Below are positions 16,632 to 26,475 of a DNA stretch of 64,000 nucleotides, one piece after another. The DNA is taken from NCBI GenBank assembly GCA_023146255.1, contig JAGLCJ010000011.1, positions 19,992 to 83,991 of the forward strand. The letters are read 5' to 3'. A program made the position numbers and the translations under genes. Each line of letters opens with the position of its first letter. Position 1 is the first letter of the stretch. This stretch comes from Alcanivoracaceae bacterium. GTDB lineage: Bacteria > Pseudomonadota > Gammaproteobacteria > Pseudomonadales > Alcanivoracaceae. The notes under the pieces were generated by a model, which worked only from the letters and a program-made list of their open reading frames with translations, ran no database searches and was not told the DNA's origin.

Positions 16632-18353
16632 ATGGAAATCCAGCGTGCCCTCGTTCTGACCGCGATTGCCGTGGTTACCTACATGATGATCCTTGCCTGG
16701 CAGCGTGATTACGTCCAGGTTCAACCGGTATCTGACGCTCCTGCGACCGAGCAGGTTATCGCCGAGCTGCCGGCCGCCAATGACGCGGTGCCGGATGCCG
16801 GTGAGATTCCCTCGGTGACAGCGCCGGCCGTTGAGACGGCAACGGCTGATGTGGTTGCCCCGGCAGCTCTGGATAGCAACCGCGTCATCACCGTCAGCAC
16901 GGACGTGTTCCAGTTGGAAATTGACCGTCTTGGTGGCGACATCATTCGTCTCGCCCTGCCACAGTATCCTCTCCATGCTGAAACCCCTGACCAGCCGTTT
17001 CTGCTGATGCAGCGCGGTGAAGCACGCAAATACCTGGTTCAGAGCGGGCTGGTCGGTCCAAATGGCACCGATACCGCAGCCGGCCGACCGACCTGGCAGG
17101 CCAGCCAAAGCAGCTATCGGCTGGATGATCGTGACCACGAGCTGAATGTTGACCTGACCCTGCAGCAGGAAGGCGGCGTTAGCCTGGTCAAACGCTACAC
17201 CTTTGAACGCGGCAGCTACCTGATCCGGGTATCTCATGTTGTCCGCAATAACGGCTCTGAACCATGGCAGGGCGCGCTGTACGGCCAGATCCGTCGTGAT
17301 GCCAGCGATGACCCGAGCGCCGCGACGGGCGGGTTTGTGCCGATGCCGACCTATCTGGGCGCAGCCTATTGGTCCAGCGAAGCGTCTTACAACAAGCTGC
17401 CGTTCAAGGACATCAAGGAAGAGTCGATGAAAACGGCTCAGGATGGCGGCTGGATTGCCATGATCCAGCATTACTTTGTCACCGCCTGGGTCCCGGACCG
17501 CCTGCAGAATCACACCTATTCTGCTACCTGGCTGTCTGCCAGCGATGAATACCTGCTGCGCTTTGTTTCCCCGGTGGCCAGCGTATCGCCGGGCACCGAA
17601 CGGGTACTTTATAGCGAGCTGTACACCGGACCGAAACAGCAGGACGTGCTTGAGTCGATCAGCCCCGGTCTGAACATGACCGTGGATTACGGTTGGCTAT
17701 GGTTTATTGCCCAGCCGATTTTTGCCCTGCTGATTTTCCTGCAGAGCGGCCAGATCACCCTGTTTGGCAATGTCATCGATATTGGCATGGGGGTGGGTAA
17801 CTGGGGCGTTGCGATTATCCTGTTGACCCTGATTATCAAGGCGCTGTTCTTCAAGCTGTCGGCATCGAGCTACCGGTCGATGGCGAAGATGCGCAAAGTT
17901 GCCCCGGAAATGACCCGCATCCGCGAGCAGTACAAGGACGATCGTCAGAAACAGCAGATGGAAACCATGAAGCTGTTTCAGGAACAGAAGATCAATCCGC
18001 TTGGCGGCTGCCTGCCAGTGCTGGTGCAGATGCCGGTATTTATCGCCCTGTATTACACCCTGCTGGAATCGGTGGAACTGCGTCAGGCGACTTTCCTGTA
18101 CCTGAATGATCTGTCAGTGATGGACCCCTGGTTTATCCTGCCGTTGCTGATGGGAGCCTCGATGTGGTTCCAGATGAAGCTGAACCCGGCGCCGGCGGAT
18201 CCGACTCAGGCTCAGGTGATGAAATGGATGCCGGTAATCTTCAGCGTGTTCATGTTGTGGATGCCGTCCGGTCTGGTGCTGTACTGGCTGACCAATAACC
18301 TGCTCTCCATCGCTCAGCAATGGGTGATCACCCGCAAGATCGAAAGTGAATAA
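16632..18353 (+). CDS. yidC: Membrane protein insertase YidC
   Basis: A 573-residue protein: an N-terminal anchor (residues 4-23), a long periplasmic beta domain (about 50-340), and five C-terminal membrane segments starting near WLWFIAQPIF. The conserved arginine region KLSASSYRSMAKMRKVAPEM and NPLGGCLPVLVQMPVFIALY are diagnostic. It inserts inner-membrane proteins alone or with Sec. The size is typical for Gram-negative bacteria. Confidence 0.98.
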   Translation: MEIQRALVLTAIAVVTYMMILAWQRDYVQVQPVSDAPATEQVIAELPAANDAVPDAGEIPSVTAPAVETATADVVAPAALDSNRVITVSTDVFQLEIDRLGGDIIRLALPQYPLHAETPDQPFLLMQRGEARKYLVQSGLVGPNGTDTAAGRPTWQASQSSYRLDDRDHELNVDLTLQQEGGVSLVKRYTFERGSYLIRVSHVVRNNGSEPWQGALYGQIRRDASDDPSAATGGFVPMPTYLGAAYWSSEASYNKLPFKDIKEESMKTAQDGGWIAMIQHYFVTAWVPDRLQNHTYSATWLSASDEYLLRFVSPVASVSPGTERVLYSELYTGPKQQDVLESISPGLNMTVDYGWLWFIAQPIFALLIFLQSGQITLFGNVIDIGMGVGNWGVAIILLTLIIKALFFKLSASSYRSMAKMRKVAPEMTRIREQYKDDRQKQQMETMKLFQEQKINPLGGCLPVLVQMPVFIALYYTLLESVELRQATFLYLNDLSVMDPWFILPLLMGASMWFQMKLNPAPADPTQAQVMKWMPVIFSVFMLWMPSGLVLYWLTNNLLSIAQQWVITRKIESE

Positions 18354-18360
18354 TTTGCCG

Positions 18361-18384
18361 CCCCTCCCCCTGACGGGGGAGGGG
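18361..18384. terminator. GC-rich hairpin after yidC
   Basis: CCCCTCCCCC (18361-18370) pairs perfectly with GGGGGAGGGG (18375-18384) around TGAC. No T-run follows. The same CCCC-TGAC-GGGG apex is present in the hairpin after rpmH. Confidence 0.55.
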
Positions 18385-18439
18385 AACAACCTCCAGTAAT
18401 CGCTTCGTTCCCACCGTTCCGGTCTGTAGACTTTCCGCC

Positions 18440-19813
18440 ATGACCGACACCCAAGACACAATCGTTGCTGTTGCCACTGCTCCCGGGAAAGGTGGTATTG
18501 GTGTAATTCGCCTGTCCGGACCGGCGGCATCGGACATTGCTGCACAGGTATTGCGCTCAGGATTATCACTGACCCCTCGGCATGCCCATTTCTCGGCATT
18601 TATGGATACCAGTGGCGAACAGATCGACGAAGGACTGGCGCTGTTTTTTCCCGGGCCAAACTCGTTTACCGGCGAAGACGTTGTAGAACTGCAGGGCCAC
18701 GGTGGCCCGGTGATTCTCGATCAGATTGTTCGTACCTGCATCAGCCACGGCGCCCGGCAGGCGCGCGCCGGTGAGTTTTCCCTGCGCGCATTTCTCAACG
18801 ACCGTATTGACCTGACTCAGGCCGAAGCCATCGCGGATCTTATTGATGCCGGCAGCGAAGCGGCCGCCCGTGCTGCCATGCACTCCCTTCAGGGGGAGTT
18901 CTCGCGGGAGGTCAATCAGCTGGTTGAAGCCCTGATCCAGTTGCGCATCTATGTTGAGGCAGCGATTGATTTTCCCGAAGAGGAAATTGATTTTCTCAGT
19001 GACGGCAAAGTCAAAGCGGATCTGCAGCAACTGATTAGCCAGCTGGAAAATGTGCTGACAGTAGCCAGACAGGGAAGACTTCTGCGAGAAGGCATGACCG
19101 TGGTGATTGCCGGCCGTCCGAATGCAGGCAAGTCGTCGCTGCTGAATGCTCTCGCAGGTCACGATGCGGCCATCGTAACCGACATTGCCGGCACCACCCG
19201 GGATGTGCTTCGGGAAACCATCCAGATTGACGGCCTGCCGATCAATGTGATCGATACAGCCGGGCTTCGTGAATCACCCGATCAGGTGGAAAGGGAAGGC
19301 ATTCGTCGCGCCTGGGCAGAAATTGAAAAGGCCGACCTGCTACTGGTATTGGCAGACATCACGGAAACGCCAGAGCGAATTGAAAAGCTTGCCGATATTC
19401 TGCCCGATGAGGATCAACGATTGTCGGCGTTGGCTGTTCCGGTGCTGCTGGTGCTGAACAAACGGGATCTGCAGACGACGGCAGAATTGCCGAAGAGCCG
19501 CTATGACACGCTGGCGATCTCGGCAAAAACCGGTGCCGGGTTGGCGCAGTTGCGTCAGGTGCTGAAACATCGGGTTGGCTATCAGCATAGCGGCGAAAGC
19601 AGATTTTCCGCTCGCCGTCGTCATCTGACAGCATTGCAATCAGCACTGGCTTCATTGCAACAGGGAGACAGCCAGCTGCAGCAACATCGTGCCGGTGAAC
19701 TGCTGGCAGAGGATCTGCGTGCTGCGCAACAGGCGCTGGAAGAAATAACCGGAGCATTCAGTGCAGATGATTTGCTGGGAAGAATCTTCTCCAGTTTCTG
19801 CATTGGCAAATAG
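18440..19813 (+). CDS. mnmE: tRNA uridine-5-carboxymethylaminomethyl modification GTPase
   Basis: A 457-residue protein: an N-terminal formyl-THF-binding domain (about 1-120), a helical domain interrupted by a G domain with GRPNAGKSSLLNALAG, DIAGTTRD and LNKRD, and the invariant C-terminal FCIGK whose cysteine is needed for catalysis. With MnmG it modifies U34 of several tRNAs. Its partner mnmG lies about 39 kb away at the other end of the window. Confidence 0.98.
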   Translation: MTDTQDTIVAVATAPGKGGIGVIRLSGPAASDIAAQVLRSGLSLTPRHAHFSAFMDTSGEQIDEGLALFFPGPNSFTGEDVVELQGHGGPVILDQIVRTCISHGARQARAGEFSLRAFLNDRIDLTQAEAIADLIDAGSEAAARAAMHSLQGEFSREVNQLVEALIQLRIYVEAAIDFPEEEIDFLSDGKVKADLQQLISQLENVLTVARQGRLLREGMTVVIAGRPNAGKSSLLNALAGHDAAIVTDIAGTTRDVLRETIQIDGLPINVIDTAGLRESPDQVEREGIRRAWAEIEKADLLLVLADITETPERIEKLADILPDEDQRLSALAVPVLLVLNKRDLQTTAELPKSRYDTLAISAKTGAGLAQLRQVLKHRVGYQHSGESRFSARRRHLTALQSALASLQQGDSQLQQHRAGELLAEDLRAAQQALEEITGAFSADDLLGRIFSSFCIGK

Positions 19814-19830
19814 ACTGTTCAAGGCGGATT

Positions 19831-19876
19831 AAAAAAGCCCGGCGTCGCGTTGGGGGAGGGGGAGTGCGACGCCGGG
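19831..19876 (-). terminator. Intrinsic terminator for the minus-strand cluster
   Basis: CCCGGCGTCGC (19838-19848) pairs with GCGACGCCGGG (19866-19876) around a 17-nt G-rich loop. On the minus strand the stem is followed by a T-run (A-run 19831-19836 on plus), so it ends the transcript of the solute-binding protein gene. Confidence 0.8.
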
Positions 19877-19894
19877 AAAAGTCCAACAACAGAC

Positions 19895-20929
19895 TCAGCG
19901 ATTAGCCACTTCTTTGTTATCGCTGCATTCCGCTCTGGCCGAATCCATACGGCAGCGGATATTACGCAGTAGCGACATCATTTCCTTGCTGTAAACACCT
20001 TGGTCAGTCAGTTCAATGCGCGCATCGCGCATCATCTCGTCGTAGCGAATCCGGTCGTCATCAGAAATGGTAATCCACCACTTCGGATCGACTTCCTTCT
20101 GTGCGGTATTGATTACCCGCATGGCTTGATCGAAAACGGTAGTGGCGAAGTACTTCCGGGACCAGGCGGCGAACTCCTGATTGAACTTTCCCTCGCGCGC
20201 AATCACCTGCATGGTTAACTGGCCAAGGGTGTAGTCGATAATGCCGCCGTCCGGCTCCATGCCTTTGTAGAGCTCCAGTGCGCTATAGGCCAGCACCGGG
20301 GCAAAACAGATATCAACACTATGATTGTTGAAGCGACCGGCAAAGTTGGTGATATCGGACATCACCGGTGACATACCCACCCGCGATGCCATTTTCCCCT
20401 GAGCTTCGTCATAGGACATCACAGCAATGGATTTGCCAGCCAGCGCATTAACGTTGTTGATGGCCTGATCCTTGACGAAAAGGTAGGCGGCGCCCATCGG
20501 GCCGACACCCAGCACTTCGAATGAACCCTGTTTCAGATTCGGAGTGATCTTGTCATTGCCACTGGCGATCACCTGGATCACGGTACGCAGCGCATCATAG
20601 TTCGGCACCGCACCGATGGAATCCAGGCTGCCAGTGAAGTTGTTGAACTGGCGGCCACGAATTCCCGTCAGTACTGCGGCATCACACTGCGATGCTTTCA
20701 GGTCTTCCGCAGCAATGCTTTCATCGGTGTAGACCTTGAGATTAAGCTTGTAACCATGGGCGGATGCCGCGGTGGCATAGTCGCGCATGATGTTGTACTG
20801 GTCACCGGCAGTGCCGATGATGTCAAACACACAGATGGTACGCTCCTGCGCCTCGGCCTGAAGCGTGATGGCAAGTGGCGCAAGCAGTGCTGCGGTTAGG
20901 GCGATAATTTTTCGGGTAAACATTGTCAT
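19895..20929 (-). CDS. Putative periplasmic solute-binding protein, AdeT1/2-like
   Basis: A 344-residue protein with a clear signal peptide (MFTRKIIALTAALLAPLAIT, cleavage after LQAEA near residue 28). The body has an alternating alpha/beta pattern and motifs such as VFDIIGTAGDQYNIMRDY and AGKSIAVMSYDEAQGKM that resemble TRAP-type solute-binding proteins. I recall the closest named family as the AdeT1/2-like putative solute-binding proteins. No permease gene is nearby. It ends a cluster with two lipoproteins and a FadL-type porin, which suggests it passes on a ligand arriving through the outer membrane. The ligand is unknown; lipids or hydrocarbons are a guess. Confidence 0.7.
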   Translation of the reverse strand: MTMFTRKIIALTAALLAPLAITLQAEAQERTICVFDIIGTAGDQYNIMRDYATAASAHGYKLNLKVYTDESIAAEDLKASQCDAAVLTGIRGRQFNNFTGSLDSIGAVPNYDALRTVIQVIASGNDKITPNLKQGSFEVLGVGPMGAAYLFVKDQAINNVNALAGKSIAVMSYDEAQGKMASRVGMSPVMSDITNFAGRFNNHSVDICFAPVLAYSALELYKGMEPDGGIIDYTLGQLTMQVIAREGKFNQEFAAWSRKYFATTVFDQAMRVINTAQKEVDPKWWITISDDDRIRYDEMMRDARIELTDQGVYSKEMMSLLRNIRCRMDSARAECSDNKEVANR

Positions 20930-20961
20930 TCTCCTGAGTCCGGGGAAAGGTTGCCTGCTGG

Positions 20962-21975
20962 TTACAGCAGGTCGTCAATATCAATGGCGCTGGAATTCTT
21001 CGGAGCGTCATCCCAGAAGGTGCCGAGGCCGCGGAACGGAGTACGTTGCCCGGTGGCATCTGCCCACATCCGATGCGACACGCCGAGAATCAGCTCTCCG
21101 GCGATGGCATCCAGCAAGGCATACTCCTTGTTCAGGTTTTTATTGTTGGCAGCAAACTCACGGATGCCTTTACGAAGCTGGGCCTGATCATCAACGCCAT
21201 AGGCGGAAATGACATACAGAGCGCTGGCCAGACGAACGCCCTTCTGGAAGCCGAGCCGGGTCGAATTCTCCAGCTCCGCCCAGGCATTAGCGCCCTCCGG
21301 TGCAAGCATCGGCAGAATGTTCCATAGCGCAGCGCGCGTACCCTGCGGTACACCCCACCATTTCTCGTTATCCAGACAAGCTGCACCGCGCTCAACCTTG
21401 GCTGCAACGTCACGGGGAATACCGACAGCCGTTTCGGCGGTGGCATCATTAAGCAGCGACTGGACCCCGGCGATCAGACCCACCATCCACACCAGCTCAT
21501 CAAAATCGCTGCGCAGACGTGGACAGCTGCCATCGACCGGCTCGCCGTACACCATGACGGTGCGGCGGTAGGCCTCATACAGACGACGAGCGGCCTGCTC
21601 CGCATGTGCTTTTTGCTCGGAGCGGGCATCCTGCGCTTCGGTAACATCACCGCGTTTCATGGCGCGCATGTAGCGCAGCTCGGCATCCAGTGCTTTTTGC
21701 TCCGAACAGGTAGCGGCGGAGACAAAAACCAGTGGCGCCAGCTTGTCCGGCTTCGAGCCGACTTCACCGAAAGACATCAGAAGCGGCGTCAGTGACTCGC
21801 CGGTGGCACAGGCCATGCCGACGTCCCGATAGGTCATCAGGTGAGGGACCATCTCCGCCTTGCTGTAACTGACCAGAACATCTCCCGTTCCCTTGTAAAC
21901 AACGGTGCAACCGGAGACGAAGGTGCTGACCAGCACCAGCAGGCCGCTCAGTCTGATATGTTTTGAGAATTTCAT
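20962..21975 (-). CDS. Lipoprotein of unknown function, possible TRAP TatT-like
   Basis: A 337-residue protein with a lipobox (LLVLVSTFVSGC, Cys23). The rest is mainly alpha-helical with regularly spaced Ala-rich helices and four further conserved-looking cysteines. It lies 32 bp before the solute-binding protein gene. That pairing recalls TatT, a helical lipoprotein that partners TRAP-type binding proteins in some bacteria. I cannot confirm the family by eye, so this is a context-based suggestion. It is followed by a terminator-free gap, consistent with co-transcription. Confidence 0.65.
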   Translation of the reverse strand: MKFSKHIRLSGLLVLVSTFVSGCTVVYKGTGDVLVSYSKAEMVPHLMTYRDVGMACATGESLTPLLMSFGEVGSKPDKLAPLVFVSAATCSEQKALDAELRYMRAMKRGDVTEAQDARSEQKAHAEQAARRLYEAYRRTVMVYGEPVDGSCPRLRSDFDELVWMVGLIAGVQSLLNDATAETAVGIPRDVAAKVERGAACLDNEKWWGVPQGTRAALWNILPMLAPEGANAWAELENSTRLGFQKGVRLASALYVISAYGVDDQAQLRKGIREFAANNKNLNKEYALLDAIAGELILGVSHRMWADATGQRTPFRGLGTFWDDAPKNSSAIDIDDLL

Positions 21976-22011
21976 GATCTTTCCCTTCCATTCATGAGAG
22001 TGACGGCCGGC

Positions 22012-25000
22012 TTAGCGCTTAACTGAGCCGGACAGTACATTCAGAATTACCTCGCCCATGGGCAGAGTAAGTTCTACGTCAGCATTGAGTACTCCTGCCG
22101 CGGACAGGTTAACCAGAGAAACAATTGCTGTTTCATTGGCGAGCGCCACGCTCATCCGGCCATCGTCGATAAACTCGACATCGCCACTGACGTTAGCGGT
22201 AAAGCCATAACTCCGCTGGTTATGCTCAAGCTGTGTGGGCACACCAAGAACGCGGGCAACGGCACTAAGGCGCGGCGCATCGATGTAGCCGTTCAGAGTT
22301 GCCAGAAAGCGAGGGCCATCAACGCCTTCAACAATCCATCCCTCACCGAATCCGGACTCGCCTGGGTCGCACTGCCGCAACGGCGCCGACTCCGCCGGAG
22401 CTGGCGCGACCGGATTGCTTCGCGCATCGCACTCGTAACGGATGCGCATAATCAGTTCGCCACTGTCAGTTGGGTCGGCGGTGGTAATCGGCTCCGAGGT
22501 GGTCTCTGCGTATGCGACAAAGCTGGTGGTCATCAGTGCGGTCGGGTGGAGGTAGACAAGAATGCCACCGTTAGCAGCGACATCTGCGGGGAGAGGAGCG
22601 CGGGCGACGGCAGCGGCCTCAGTTGCATCAAGAAATCCGACGATTTCCCCGCCCAGAGCGCCAGTGGTATATACATAGGTATCCTCAGGGCAGGTATCAC
22701 CAACCGGGCAGCCAATATTGGCTTCCGCTACCTGACCGCCTACGTCAGTCACTGTTACCCGACCACTGTTTTTGAGGTAGTCCGGATCAGCCACAGCATT
22801 CTCTTCACCGATATCGCGTCGACCATTGCTGTTGACGTCTGCGGTGGGCAAATTCGACAGCTTGGTCAGCACCGAAGAGTTGACCGGGCCACCGCGGAAA
22901 AATATTTCCATGTCCTGACCGCCGCCATCCAGTGCCGGCGCGGTTGCCAGTGAGGTGGACAGCAACCGGGTTCTCAGCGGCAGGCCATTTGCAGAACAGA
23001 TCGCTGCTGCCGGATTGCAGGCGGAAGAAGAGGCATCGCCATTGGAGCGCAGGGTGTATCGATACAGCGAGCCTTCGGTCCACGGCTGATCCGGAGTGAA
23101 CAGAACCTCGCGATCGCGCACTTCAAGACGACCCTCAACGCTGGCGATGGTGGCTTCCGTTGCATCCACTTCTTCCACCAGGAAAGTACTGCCAGCAACA
23201 ATGCTGGCTGGATCCATGACCTGTGAGAAGCTGACCTGAATGCTGCGATCCGCCGGCATCACCGGCAGCGGAAGCCGATCATCGGTGGTCTGGCTGCCGT
23301 CACAACGGCCGACATTATTGTTGGCCAGATCCCGTCCGACAGTTGCACAGGGAAAACCCGGATAGGTTTGCAGTGCCAGTGGTGAAGCAGGCTGACTGGC
23401 AGCGTAGGACGGCATGGTAAACGACAGGGTCTGTGCCGGCAGCGGGTTACCACTGAGGTCGGTAATGCCATCAAGCAGATTGATGTCGTAATCAGAACCG
23501 TAATTGAGCGGCAGGGTGACAATCACAGAAACACCGTCCTGACGGATCTGCTCCGGTACAACCGCAATGGTGTCTTCGTTAACGGTGATGTTATTCAGCA
23601 ACGAAAGGGGGTCCACCGCTTCGTTGAAGTTGATCACGACCGGCTCGCCCGGGCGATGGCTGCTGGCCAGTTGGTCCGGCATCCACGACTGCACAAAGGG
23701 TGCATCCATGTCCATTGCCGGCGCTGGTGCGGCCAGCTGATCGGCATAGGCCTCCATGCGGAAGCTCAGTACACCGAACGCTGTTTCCAGACCAAGCACT
23801 TCTGACTCGACCACTGTCAATGCATCGGAAACCAGCACACCGTTTTCGACAATGCCCTGGCCGACCAGCTCAAGATGCAGCACGTCCTGATTGAAGGAGG
23901 AATTTGCTACCGCATTGCCGGTGGTAATGGCGACATCCATAAACACGCGAATCTGTCGCGGCGCGCGCGGCGAGGTGCTGTAGGGATTCGGTAACAGGTA
24001 ACCGGTGGCATCGGAAATAAACTGCACCACCACATCGCCGGAGTTGAAGCCGGCCGGAATCTGGCCGCCAATGCGGACAACCAGCTCATCACCCGTCAGC
24101 ATGCTGCCGCGGGCAATACGCAGTGGCGTCGCAACCGGATAGTTCGGCACGAAGGCAAGCTCGGCAAAAACGTCACCGGATTGCTGCGACTGGGTTTCTT
24201 CACCGAGCAGGGTGGCAATCACCGGCACCAGATTCACCGGCTGGCCGGTCAGCTCGGACGGCAAGCCGCTGGCCGGTGCCTGCAGCGCCAGCACTTCGGT
24301 CGGACCGCTGGGCAGTGGCGAGAAAGTGAAGCTGTCACTGCCATCAAACGCCAGCTCAAGTGCGGCGCCATAACGGCTGGTCAGCTGATCGGACAGGGTA
24401 ACGGTATAACTGCTGCCCGACTGCAGATCTTCCACCGGATCAACCGTGAGGAAATGACCTTTGGCCAGCACAATCGCCGGCACCAGCTGATCCTGATCAT
24501 CCTTCAACATCAGGGTGTCGCCGTAGCGCACGCTGGCCACATCAATCGGCTGGCTGAACTGAAAACGCAGCGTGCTGAAATCCAGAATTGGCAGCTCGGC
24601 GTCATCCGGGAACATCCGCGTTACCGCGAACAGATCGTCGCTAACTTGCAGCGAGCGCGGTCCTTTTGCGGCCAGCGAAGTGGTGAACGAGAAGCCACCG
24701 TCCGGCAGGACAATCTGACCTTTGGCGCTGTTCAGGTTGAGCAGCTCAACGGTGTAGGTGACGCCGGGGGCGAGTGGATCAACGGGACGCAGGACGATAC
24801 TGCGATCATCGCTGCCCGGTGCAACACTGATCTCCACCGGTACCGGCGTGGTGTCCTGCATCAACCGGATCATGCTGTCATCCAGAGCCAGCGGATCTGC
24901 CACCGGGTCAGAGAGACGAACAACAATGGGTGCCCGTGTCGATACACCGCGCTGATCTGCATCGGGGTAGGTATAGAACACGTCGCCGCCACGACCGGGA

Positions 25001-25095
25001 AATACCACGGTCTGCTTGTCGCCACCACAGCCGACCACAGTCAGCGATGCTGCCAGTAGCAAGGCGAATCGGGTTTTCATCATTTTATTGTTCAT
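22012..25095 (-). CDS. Large lipoprotein with bacterial Ig-like domains
   Basis: A 1027-residue protein with a lipobox (LAASLTVVGC, Cys23). Several repeats have the Big_5/SbsA-like pattern: STRAPIVVRLSDPV..., LRFQFSQPIDVASV..., PVVINFNEAVDPLSL..., and SIQVSFSQVMDPASI..., at about residues 50-150, 165-265, 480-570 and 615-710. The C-terminal 250 residues have a different, beta-rich character with pairs of cysteines. The start follows GAGGAG at a good distance. It is 11 bp downstream of the FadL-type porin gene, so the two are almost certainly co-expressed. A surface- or periplasm-facing scaffold or binding role is inferred. Confidence 0.8.
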   Translation of the reverse strand: MNNKMMKTRFALLLAASLTVVGCGGDKQTVVFPGRGGDVFYTYPDADQRGVSTRAPIVVRLSDPVADPLALDDSMIRLMQDTTPVPVEISVAPGSDDRSIVLRPVDPLAPGVTYTVELLNLNSAKGQIVLPDGGFSFTTSLAAKGPRSLQVSDDLFAVTRMFPDDAELPILDFSTLRFQFSQPIDVASVRYGDTLMLKDDQDQLVPAIVLAKGHFLTVDPVEDLQSGSSYTVTLSDQLTSRYGAALELAFDGSDSFTFSPLPSGPTEVLALQAPASGLPSELTGQPVNLVPVIATLLGEETQSQQSGDVFAELAFVPNYPVATPLRIARGSMLTGDELVVRIGGQIPAGFNSGDVVVQFISDATGYLLPNPYSTSPRAPRQIRVFMDVAITTGNAVANSSFNQDVLHLELVGQGIVENGVLVSDALTVVESEVLGLETAFGVLSFRMEAYADQLAAPAPAMDMDAPFVQSWMPDQLASSHRPGEPVVINFNEAVDPLSLLNNITVNEDTIAVVPEQIRQDGVSVIVTLPLNYGSDYDINLLDGITDLSGNPLPAQTLSFTMPSYAASQPASPLALQTYPGFPCATVGRDLANNNVGRCDGSQTTDDRLPLPVMPADRSIQVSFSQVMDPASIVAGSTFLVEEVDATEATIASVEGRLEVRDREVLFTPDQPWTEGSLYRYTLRSNGDASSSACNPAAAICSANGLPLRTRLLSTSLATAPALDGGGQDMEIFFRGGPVNSSVLTKLSNLPTADVNSNGRRDIGEENAVADPDYLKNSGRVTVTDVGGQVAEANIGCPVGDTCPEDTYVYTTGALGGEIVGFLDATEAAAVARAPLPADVAANGGILVYLHPTALMTTSFVAYAETTSEPITTADPTDSGELIMRIRYECDARSNPVAPAPAESAPLRQCDPGESGFGEGWIVEGVDGPRFLATLNGYIDAPRLSAVARVLGVPTQLEHNQRSYGFTANVSGDVEFIDDGRMSVALANETAIVSLVNLSAAGVLNADVELTLPMGEVILNVLSGSVKR

Positions 25096-25106
25096 GGCCG
25101 CTCTCC

Positions 25107-26444
25107 TCAGAATTTCAGCGTGAAGGAACCACTGAAGACATGAACATCACCGCCAGCGGTAACGTCTTCCTGGTAGGGCTGGTTATCCGGCGTGGTGCCG
25201 GTGAGGCTGAAATCGCGATCTTTCAGGTGGTGATACTGATAGCCGAAGTCGAGTTGTACTGGCCATGCCAGCACCGGCGGATTCTTCAGCAACAGCGAGC
25301 CGCCGAGGCCGAGGATGTACTTGTCGTTGTCCAGATAGTTCACTTCATCAGAGTTATCGTTCTCCAGTGGCGACTCTTCAAAAGCAATACCAGAGGTCAG
25401 CGTCAGTGACTCATTCCACTGGTACTGCACACCGATGCGTGGAATAACGATGTCCTTGAAGCGCAGGTCGGATTGATCCTTGACGGTATCCTTCTGGAGC
25501 TGATCTTCCAGACGCGACCATTGCTGGAACTCGGCGGTGGCGCCGACGCGGAACTTGCCGAACTGATACTGGGCGCCGGCGGTAATGATCTCCGGGGTGA
25601 AGCCGGAAATGGTGCTGATCACCAGGTCCAGACCCGGATCCGGAATGGTTCCCGGAATGACGGCATTGGCGGCGACATTGGTTTCGCCCTTGGCATAACC
25701 CTTGTAAACGATGGCAGTATCGAGCTTGTCCATCCAGCAGGGCGAGCGCGAGCACAGCGTTTCACCAGCATTCATGTTGACGGCAAGAATCGGCACCATG
25801 ACGGGCTCAGCAGCGACTTCAATGTTCTCTCGTTCGGTGTTGCCGGCCAGATCACTTTGTGTGGTCATGGTGGCATCGGCATGCAGGGTAACGCGGATAG
25901 AAGCACCGACATCAATGCCACGCCAGACATTGGTGCCGGCGCCGAGATTCAGAAACAGCGGCTGGCGACCATAGTTGAAGAATTGTCCTTCATTGGCGGT
26001 GCCGGACTGGAACGCCATCATTTCCTTGCCGAACTTTTCTACTCCGGCCATGAAGCCGAACATGATCGGATGGTCATACTTGGTCAGGAACGACAGATCC
26101 TTTTTCATGCCGATCAGGACCTGTTGTGACGGTGTATCATCAAGTACGTCGCCAGTGCGCGTCGGTGCGTTAGTGCCACCATGGCTTTCAACTTCCAGCG
26201 ACGGCTCCGCATGAAACAGACCGCCAGTCAGTTCGCCGCGGGTGTCACGGGCCAGCCAGGCCGGGTTGTAATAGGTTGCCGATACCTGATTGTTGAATAG
26301 CGACAGGGACTGGGCCGAGGCAATATCCGACGGCAGGATGCCGAAGGTTGTTGCCGTATTGCTCATGCCAGCATGGGCAATACTACCTACCGAGGCCATG
26401 GATGCGATCAATGCTGCAAGCGGAATCCGGGCGAACTGTTTCAT
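25107..26444 (-). CDS. FadL/TodX/OmpP1-type outer membrane transporter
   Basis: A 445-residue protein: signal peptide MKQFARIPLAALIASMASVG with cleavage after AHA, then SLSLFNNQVSATYYNPAWLA, which matches the NPA(A/L)L region after the hatch of FadL-type barrels, and a terminal beta-strand ending in Phe (VFSGSFTLKF). Such 14-strand barrels take up long-chain fatty acids or hydrophobic compounds by lateral release. The ATG at 26444 with GGAG upstream is preferred to one six codons earlier. A nested palindrome lies upstream (26476-26503). The following lipoproteins and binding protein suggest a dedicated uptake route. Confidence 0.85.
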   Translation of the reverse strand: MKQFARIPLAALIASMASVGSIAHAGMSNTATTFGILPSDIASAQSLSLFNNQVSATYYNPAWLARDTRGELTGGLFHAEPSLEVESHGGTNAPTRTGDVLDDTPSQQVLIGMKKDLSFLTKYDHPIMFGFMAGVEKFGKEMMAFQSGTANEGQFFNYGRQPLFLNLGAGTNVWRGIDVGASIRVTLHADATMTTQSDLAGNTERENIEVAAEPVMVPILAVNMNAGETLCSRSPCWMDKLDTAIVYKGYAKGETNVAANAVIPGTIPDPGLDLVISTISGFTPEIITAGAQYQFGKFRVGATAEFQQWSRLEDQLQKDTVKDQSDLRFKDIVIPRIGVQYQWNESLTLTSGIAFEESPLENDNSDEVNYLDNDKYILGLGGSLLLKNPPVLAWPVQLDFGYQYHHLKDRDFSLTGTTPDNQPYQEDVTAGGDVHVFSGSFTLKF

Positions 26445-26475
26445 AATAGTTACTCCGTTCATTTCTGGTTGTTCT

